10,681 nt of DNA, taken from positions 1 through 10,681 of the forward strand of contig CATMIM010000012.1 of assembly GCA_950068635.1 (NCBI GenBank), written 5' to 3'. Source of the stretch: an uncultured Candidatus Poseidoniales archaeon. GTDB taxonomy: Archaea > Thermoplasmatota > Poseidoniia > Poseidoniales > Thalassarchaeaceae. Position 1 is the first letter of the stretch, and every line of letters begins with the position of its first letter. A program made the position numbers and the translations under genes. This document shows, one piece after another, positions 6,815-10,681 of the stretch. Below the pieces are notes generated by a model, which saw only the letters and a program-made list of their open reading frames with translations, was not told where the DNA came from and searched no databases.

Positions 6815-7363
6815 GTGGCGCGCCGCGACGAGACCGTGGCGAAGGACTGGAAGCTGAAGCAGCGCAAGCCGGTGCGACAGAAGAAGATCCGCGGACTGCT
6901 CGAGCGCCTCTCGGAGCCGATCGCGCTGGAAGTCGACTTCTCCGACGCCTTCCTCGAACAGGCGAAGTTCGGCCCGTGGAGCCTGCTGCTGGTGGACAGG
7001 CAGCCACTCGCCTTCGAGGTCGTCCACGAGGATGGGCCTGAAGGCGTCGAAACGCAACGCGTCGCCTTCCCCACCCTGCGCGGCCTCCTCGCCTGGCAAC
7101 CTCAGCGCAGGTGGTGCGATGTCGACCACGGCGCCATCCCGTTCCTGCTCAACGGCGCCGACTGCATGGCGGCCGGCATCCACGCCGCCTGCGAATGCAT
7201 CGCGGAGGGTGACATGATCTGGATCCGGGACCAGGAACACGGAAAACCGCTGGCGGTGGGCTGGGCGCGCATGTCGGCGGAGGAGATGGTGACTGCGAGC
7301 GGAGGCAAGGCGGTTGGCACCATCCACTGGATCGGCGACGAGTTGTGGGAACTCGAGATGTAA
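6815..7363 (+). CDS. Pre-PUA/PUA-domain RNA-binding protein (MCT-1/Tma20-like)
   Basis: Archaeal proteins of this architecture resemble eukaryotic MCT-1/Tma20 and the PUA part of eIF2D, which act on ribosomes in initiation and recycling. Numbered from GTG 6815 (182 residues), residues about 10-97 are the N-terminal pre-PUA domain, with the basic LKQRKPVRQKKIRGLLERL at its start. Residues about 100-178 are the PUA domain, seen as VDHGAIPFLLNGADCMAAGI, then GDMIWIRDQEHGKPLAVG, then KAVGTIHWIGDELWELE. These blocks are highly characteristic. The start is uncertain: the frame is open from TTG 6782, with TTG 6806, GTG 6815 and GTG 6836 as alternatives. GTG 6815 is preferred because GAGGG (6801-6805) lies 9 bases upstream. 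It leads a run of four plus-strand genes. Confidence 0.85.
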   Translation: MARRDETVAKDWKLKQRKPVRQKKIRGLLERLSEPIALEVDFSDAFLEQAKFGPWSLLLVDRQPLAFEVVHEDGPEGVETQRVAFPTLRGLLAWQPQRRWCDVDHGAIPFLLNGADCMAAGIHAACECIAEGDMIWIRDQEHGKPLAVGWARMSAEEMVTASGGKAVGTIHWIGDELWELEM

Positions 7364-7410
7364 GTCCGCAGACGGTCAGTTTGATGAATGAGCACAACCG
7401 CGGAAGTAAC

Positions 7411-7977
7411 ATGCGAGGGCGTACGCTGTCGGCCGTCCTGCTCGTAGCCTGCCTGCTGGTCCCATTCGCCTCCGCAGCGAATCCGGGGGTGAACACCGAG
7501 GTGGACACCACGGGGACCCCGATCGCCAGCATCACGACTCCACAGGTATCCAGCGACGGTGTCAACTTCACCATCGAGGTGGTGCTCACAGAGGAGGCTG
7601 CTGGGAACGGAACAATCGTCTTCTGGGAGGTGCAGCAATGCATCAACACCGGTGTCTGCTATCCCCCGGAGATGCTGGAGATGACCGAGAATGACGGTGT
7701 CTGGTCCTACACCCTCGTTCCAGTCCCGACGCACACCTACATCAACTACGAGATCGACCTCAACTACTCCGACAACACCTCCGAGGTGTTCCCCGAAGGG
7801 GGCTTCATCGTCGGGGGCAAGGTATGGTCGGACTGCTGGGTGTCCGGAACCGAATCTGGGGGCGACGCCTGTCCCACAGACGATGTCGTCGCCATGGAAG
7901 GGGGAATTCCAGGACCCGGCCTGCTCATCGTCGCCGGCGGCTTGGCGCTCGCAGCGGTCATCGCTCGACGTGACTGA
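7411..7977 (+). CDS. Exported Ig-like protein with DsbD-like Cys motif and PGPG C-terminal anchor
   Basis: I do not recognise a named family for the whole 188-residue protein. Residues 1-22 (MRGRTLSAVLLVACLLVPFA plus SA) form a signal peptide. Residues about 35-135 look like one beta-sandwich: NFTIEVVL, GTIVFWEV, DGVWSYTL and YINYEIDLNYSD alternate like Ig-type strands. In the middle, C77-INTGV-C83-YPPE has the spacing and flanking residues of the active-site pair in the N-terminal domain of DsbD (C-x5-C-YPPE). C142 and C154 form a second possible pair. The C-terminus, PGPG (167-170), a hydrophobic stretch and final RRD, resembles archaeosortase PGF-CTERM signals. ATG 7411 is chosen because a signal peptide follows at once and GGAAG precedes it; ATG 7384 would add nine residues. 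A thiol-disulfide role is inference; a plain structural disulfide is the alternative. Confidence 0.75.
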   Translation: MRGRTLSAVLLVACLLVPFASAANPGVNTEVDTTGTPIASITTPQVSSDGVNFTIEVVLTEEAAGNGTIVFWEVQQCINTGVCYPPEMLEMTENDGVWSYTLVPVPTHTYINYEIDLNYSDNTSEVFPEGGFIVGGKVWSDCWVSGTESGGDACPTDDVVAMEGGIPGPGLLIVAGGLALAAVIARRD

Positions 7978-8061
7978 GACGCATATTCCCGCACCCGCTC
8001 GCGTGGGAAATGAACATGGGGTTCCGCTGCGGACCGCTCAGCCACACGGAGGTTCGCCCGC
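7978..8061 (+). promoter_or_regulatory. Intergenic region with hairpin and strong Shine-Dalgarno before the peptidase gene
   Basis: TTCCC (7986-7990) and GGGAA (8005-8009) pair, and the stem can extend through G-T, C-G and C-G pairs interrupted by one mismatch, leaving a 6-base loop. It follows the upstream stop codon by 8 bases. No oligo-T tract follows, so an ordinary terminator is not supported. GGAGG at 8048-8052 lies 9 bases before the ATG at 8062 and fixes the peptidase start. Confidence 0.4.
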
Positions 8062-9393
8062 ATGTCCGGAACGGTGACTCAGAAGCAGATAGCCGAGCTG
8101 CGCAGCCAGTTCGGCGACGATGCGACGGCGAAGATCCTGCAGAACGCAGTGACGACCACGACCATCCAGGAGGTGGCGCTCAACCGCGATGTCGTCGCCA
8201 GCACCGACTTCTCCTTCTCTACCAAACTGGACGACTGGAAGGCGACCTCGCAGAAGGCGTCCGGCCGCTGCTGGCTGTTCGCCTTCCTCAACCTGTTCCG
8301 CAAGGGCGCAATCGAGAAGATGAACGTCAAGGACTTCGAGTTCAGTCAAGCCCACATCCACTTCTGGGACAAGTTCGAGCGTGCCAACGCCAACCTAGAG
8401 GCGATCATCGCCACGGCTGACCGCCCAATCGACGACAGAACACTGGGTGTTCTCCTCGACCACCCATCCGAGGACGGCGGCCAGTGGAACATGGCGGTGA
8501 ACCTCATGCTCAAGCACGGGGTGGTGCCCAAATCCGTCTATCCCGAGTCGCAGTCCTCATCCTCGACCTACCGGATGAATGCGAACCTGCGTCATCTCGT
8601 GCGCGCCATCGCTGCGGAGATCAGGGGAATCATGGAGTCCGGAGGAAGCGAGGGCCAAGCGCGTGAGCACAAGCAGAGGCGCATGGCGGATGTGTGGCGG
8701 CTGTTGAACATCCATCTGGGAACACCCCCGAGACACTTCGACTGGCAGTGGCGGGACAAGGATGACGCGTTCCATCGCCGCGGCCGGATGACGCCGAAGG
8801 AGTTCATGGCGGAGTTCGTGACGCTTCCATTCCAGGAATACGTCTGTCTGGTGCACGACCCGCGCAACCCCACGCTGCAGACCTACACCGTCGACCTGCT
8901 GCAGAACGTCCACGGGGGCTTGCCGGTCATCTACCTCAATGTCGACATCGACTCCATGAAGGACATCACCCGCCGCATTCTCGAGGATGACGAGCCCGTC
9001 TGGTTCGGTTGTGACACCGGCAAGCAGATGCACCGCAGACTCGGCCTCTGGGATGCCGACCTCTACGAGTTCGAGCAGCTCTACGGATTCAAACTCGGCC
9101 TCGACAAGGAAGCGCGTCTGCGCTACCATCAGACGGCGATGACGCACGCCATGCTGTTCACCGGGGTCGATGTGACGGACAAGGGAATCCGGCGCTGGCG
9201 GGTGGAGAACTCGTGGGGCGAGAAGGAGAGCGGGAAATCCGGGTTCTACACCATGAACGACTCCTGGTTCGACGAGTACATGTTCGAGATCGCCTCGCCG
9301 AGGTCGTATCTCTCCGACGAGATGGTGGCCGCGCTCGACACCGAGCCGGTCGTGCTGCCCGCCTGGGACCCGATGGGCTCGCTGGCGCGGTGA
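8062..9393 (+). CDS. pepC: Bleomycin hydrolase / aminopeptidase C (peptidase family C1B)
   Basis: C1B peptidases are hexameric, papain-fold cysteine aminopeptidases with the active sites inside a barrel. The catalytic segment QKASGRCWLFAFLNLFR places the oxyanion glutamine at Q64 and the nucleophile at C70. MTHAMLFTGVDV gives H362 and WRVENSWGE gives N383, so the whole Cys-His-Asn set is present in order. At 443 residues it has the normal full length. The C-terminus, VVLPAWDPMGSLAR, matches the conserved C-terminal arm of yeast Gal6 and human bleomycin hydrolase, which lies in the active-site cleft and makes the enzyme an aminopeptidase. There is no signal peptide, so it is cytoplasmic. It fits the last steps of peptide use. 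C1B enzymes are mainly known from bacteria and eukaryotes, so acquisition by transfer is possible. Confidence 0.95.
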   Translation: MSGTVTQKQIAELRSQFGDDATAKILQNAVTTTTIQEVALNRDVVASTDFSFSTKLDDWKATSQKASGRCWLFAFLNLFRKGAIEKMNVKDFEFSQAHIHFWDKFERANANLEAIIATADRPIDDRTLGVLLDHPSEDGGQWNMAVNLMLKHGVVPKSVYPESQSSSSTYRMNANLRHLVRAIAAEIRGIMESGGSEGQAREHKQRRMADVWRLLNIHLGTPPRHFDWQWRDKDDAFHRRGRMTPKEFMAEFVTLPFQEYVCLVHDPRNPTLQTYTVDLLQNVHGGLPVIYLNVDIDSMKDITRRILEDDEPVWFGCDTGKQMHRRLGLWDADLYEFEQLYGFKLGLDKEARLRYHQTAMTHAMLFTGVDVTDKGIRRWRVENSWGEKESGKSGFYTMNDSWFDEYMFEIASPRSYLSDEMVAALDTEPVVLPAWDPMGSLAR

Positions 9394-9427
9394 AACTGTT
9401 GATGCGAGGGAGCGGCTTCGCCCGTTC

Positions 9428-10111
9428 ATGGGTGACGTGGTCGACGACGAGCCGGGGTTCGTCTCCTTGGTCTTCCACGAGTTGCCTGAGGCACAGATGC
9501 TGACGCGGGCCGAAGCCTTCCACGCCCGGATGGAGCTGCGCCGGACCACCCGGCACTTCTCCGACAGGGATGTGCCGCGGGAACTGATCGAGCTGGCCGT
9601 CCAGACGGCGGGAACGGCACCCTCGGGCGCGCACATGCAGCCATGGACGTATGTGGCGGTGTCCAACCCTGGACTGAAGCAGCGGCTGCGCGAAGCGGCT
9701 GAAGTGGAAGAGAAGCGATTCTACGAGGAGCGGATGCCCGCAGCGTGGGAGGAGGTTCTCACTCCTCTGGGAACTGATTACGTCAAGGAGCACATCACCG
9801 ACGCACCATGGGTCGTCGTCCTGTTCAGACACTCCAAGCGGCTGCGCGACAACGGGGAATGGGGGCCGACCTACTACTCACAGGAGTCCTGTGGCATCTC
9901 CGCCGGCCTGTTCATCGCCGCCGTGCACGACATGGGCCTGGTGACTCTCACCCACACACCCTCCCCGATGAAGTTCCTCTCCGAGGTGCTCGACCGACCG
10001 GAGCATGAGACGGCGATGCTGCTGATGCCGGTCGGCTATCCTGCCGACGATGCCATGGTGCCGGACATCCAGCGCAAGGCGCTCGAGGACATCCTGGTGT
10101 TCAAGGATTGA
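9428..10111 (+). CDS. Nitroreductase-fold flavoprotein, iodotyrosine deiodinase-like
   Basis: The 227-residue protein belongs to the FMN-dependent nitroreductase superfamily and matches the iodotyrosine deiodinase (IYD) branch. RRTTRHFSDRDVP (38-50) holds the FMN-phosphate-binding arginines. TAGTAPSGAHMQPW (60-73) is nearly identical to the human TAGTAPSGAHTEPW, and GLVTLTHTP (170-178) carries the threonine expected near FMN N5. VGYPADDAMVPD completes the C-terminal motif. The three IYD lid residues that hold the zwitterion of halotyrosine are present at exact spacing: E95, Y99 and K120 (E157, Y161 and K182 in human). The N-terminal ELPEAQMLTRAEAFHARM also follows IYD, which supports ATG 9428. 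It has no membrane anchor, unlike the animal enzyme. GAGGG (9406-9410) is far from the start (17 bases). It likely reduces a halotyrosine or related phenol. Its end overlaps the next convergent gene by 11 bases. Confidence 0.88.
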   Translation: MGDVVDDEPGFVSLVFHELPEAQMLTRAEAFHARMELRRTTRHFSDRDVPRELIELAVQTAGTAPSGAHMQPWTYVAVSNPGLKQRLREAAEVEEKRFYEERMPAAWEEVLTPLGTDYVKEHITDAPWVVVLFRHSKRLRDNGEWGPTYYSQESCGISAGLFIAAVHDMGLVTLTHTPSPMKFLSEVLDRPEHETAMLLMPVGYPADDAMVPDIQRKALEDILVFKD

Positions 10112-10568
10112 GGGACCAGTGCTCGCACAGCCGTTCGACGAGGCGACGGGCGCCGATGCCCCACTGGACGATGGAGACGCTGGCGCGGCTGCGGTCGTCA
10201 GCCAACTCTCCTGAGGCGAGGCCCGGTTGGTTCAGGTCAGAGGGAACGAGCGGCAGCGGTTCTCCTGTGGACTTGATGGTCAGCGTGAGGGTGTCGTCGA
10301 CGCAGGTGGCGGTCAGATGATCGCCCAGTTCCATACCAGCATCTTCGATCTTGATGTTGTCATCACCGAGCTGTGACCTGAGCGTGCGGGCGAGGGCATC
10401 CAGCATCTCTGAGGAGGTGCTCACCTCCTCCTCATCAGCGGAATCATCCTCCGGTCCGTAGGCGTCGAGGAAGGGGAGGTCGGTGTCATGCTGCTCCAGC
10501 AGTTCCCCGAGTCCGCGGCCCAAGCCCTTCTTCTTCTGGCTGGTGCCTTCCTCGTCGTCTCCGCTCAC
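10101..10568 (-). CDS. Small ParA-partner candidate with ParB-type N-terminal GLGRGL motif
   Basis: The 155-residue protein is not a member of any family I recognise as a whole. Residues 12-26 (KKKGLGRGLGELLEQ) match the N-terminal tail with which chromosomal ParB proteins contact and stimulate ParA ATPase; R18 would be the stimulatory basic residue. An acidic linker follows (about 27-52, with DSADEEE). The C-terminal part (about 53-150) has a short helix SEMLDALARTLRSQL, strands such as HLTATCVDDTLTLTIKS, and a final helix ARRLVERLCEHW. No ParB CTPase box, helix-turn-helix or nuclease motif is visible. The GTG start overlaps the stop of the upstream ParA-like gene (GTGA), with GAGGTG five bases upstream. 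The translational coupling supports a two-gene ParA/adaptor unit; the cargo is unknown. Confidence 0.7.
   Translation of the reverse strand: MSGDDEEGTSQKKKGLGRGLGELLEQHDTDLPFLDAYGPEDDSADEEEVSTSSEMLDALARTLRSQLGDDNIKIEDAGMELGDHLTATCVDDTLTLTIKSTGEPLPLVPSDLNQPGLASGELADDRSRASVSIVQWGIGARRLVERLCEHWSLNP
10491..10535 (-). other. ParB-tail-like motif KKKGLGRGLGELLEQ (residues 12-26)
   Basis: These codons give a basic patch followed by GLGRGLxxLL, the consensus of the ParB/Spo0J N-terminus (for example GLGRGLxALL). In ParB this peptide inserts at the ParA dimer interface and triggers ATP hydrolysis. Confidence 0.65.
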
Positions 10569-10681
10569 TCGTCCACCTCGTGGGCCAACCCCCAGCGCTT
10601 TGCGAGCGAGATCGCCAGTTCCAGATAGTCCCGACCCCCAGCGCTGTCCGGAGCGTGCACGTGGATGGGGACTCCATGGCT
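10565..10681 (-). CDS. Probable ParA-type ATPase, C-terminal 38 residues only
   Basis: An open minus-strand frame runs from the window edge to a TGA at 10565-10567. It encodes HGVPIHVHAPDSAGGRDYLE, then LAISLAKRWGLAHEVDE. The pattern (x)GxPI, strand, P-x-S-x-G, then YLELA is that of the C-terminus of ParA/Soj-type deviant Walker ATPases, where a switch to cargo positioning or chromosome partition depends on ATP-driven binding to DNA. The Walker motifs would lie outside the window, so the call rests on a short segment and on the neighbour, whose N-terminus looks like a ParA-stimulating peptide. The last bases overlap the GTG start of that neighbour by four bases. Confidence 0.6.
   Translation of the reverse strand, partial: SHGVPIHVHAPDSAGGRDYLELAISLAKRWGLAHEVDE
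10574..10579 (-). promoter_or_regulatory. Shine-Dalgarno site inside the end of the ParA-like gene
   Basis: GAGGTG on the minus strand lies 5 bases before the GTG start at 10568. It decides that start and points to translational coupling with the ParA-like gene. Confidence 0.55.

Noticed and set aside
7411..7476. Lipobox (LVAC, residues 11-14) in the exported Ig-like protein
   Set aside because: The cysteine sits in the middle of the hydrophobic core and is followed by LLVPFASA, so ordinary signal-peptidase cleavage after residue 22 fits better. The C-terminal anchor also makes a lipid anchor unnecessary.
7986..8009. Rho-independent-type terminator after the exported protein gene
   Set aside because: A stem-loop can form, but no run of T follows and archaeal termination depends mainly on oligo-T. 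It is kept only as a hairpin of unknown role.
8557..9666. Minus-strand open frame (369 codons) opposite the peptidase and deiodinase-like genes
   Set aside because: GC-rich codon use keeps the antisense frame open. The product has no recognisable motif and spans two well-supported genes on the other strand.
10486..10677. Minus-strand open frame starting inside the ParA-like end
   Set aside because: It is out of frame with both the ParA-like C-terminus and the GLGRGL protein. The frame ending at 10565 has the family pattern and a good overlap with the next gene.

Overview
The window looks like a piece of a GC-rich euryarchaeal genome, most likely a marine Group II archaeon (Poseidoniales). 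That placement is an inference. It rests on archaeal S8e and SRP19, an archaeal/eukaryotic-type pre-PUA plus PUA protein, GTG starts with GAGG/GGTGA-type Shine-Dalgarno sites, a very large secreted calcium-binding TSP3-repeat protein, and an exported protein with an archaeosortase-like C-terminus. Coding density is very high: the longest stretch without a gene is about 112 bases (736-847). No RNA gene, transposon or CRISPR array was seen.

Layout. Minus strand 1-735: ribosomal protein S8e followed by SRP19 (its 3' end is cut by the window edge). Plus strand 848-2445: a two-ACT-domain protein and a DadA/SoxB-like FAD oxidoreductase, transcribed divergently from S8e across a region with a good archaeal TATA element. 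Minus strand 2446-6755, in transcription order: a class II glutamine amidotransferase, a 956-residue surface protein (signal peptide, beta-rich head, about 13 calcium-binding TSP3 units, one membrane helix, short helical cytoplasmic tail), and a short FAH-fold hydrolase/decarboxylase whose stop codon abuts the stop of the FAD oxidoreductase. Plus strand 6815-10111: an MCT-1/Tma20-like PUA protein, a small exported protein with a DsbD-like CxxxxxC-YPP motif and a PGPG-type C-terminal anchor, a bleomycin hydrolase/aminopeptidase C, and an iodotyrosine-deiodinase-like flavoprotein. Minus strand 10101-10681: the C-terminus of a probable ParA-type ATPase followed, with a 4-base overlap, by a small protein whose N-terminus carries the ParB signature KKGLGRGLGELL but which shows no recognisable ParB domain.

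How the genes may work together. S8e and SRP19 are translation and targeting housekeeping. The ACT protein, FAD amine/amino-acid oxidoreductase and FAH-fold enzyme, with the peptidase and deiodinase-like enzyme further on, fit a protein- and amino-acid-degrading heterotroph, but only the ACT-FAD pair is a likely operon.

The most unusual element is the ParA plus ParB-tail pair. It resembles the ParA/adaptor systems that position cargo other than DNA, and it is the best candidate here for an undescribed system. Second is the deiodinase-like enzyme, which keeps the complete Glu-Tyr-Lys substrate lid of animal iodotyrosine deiodinase.
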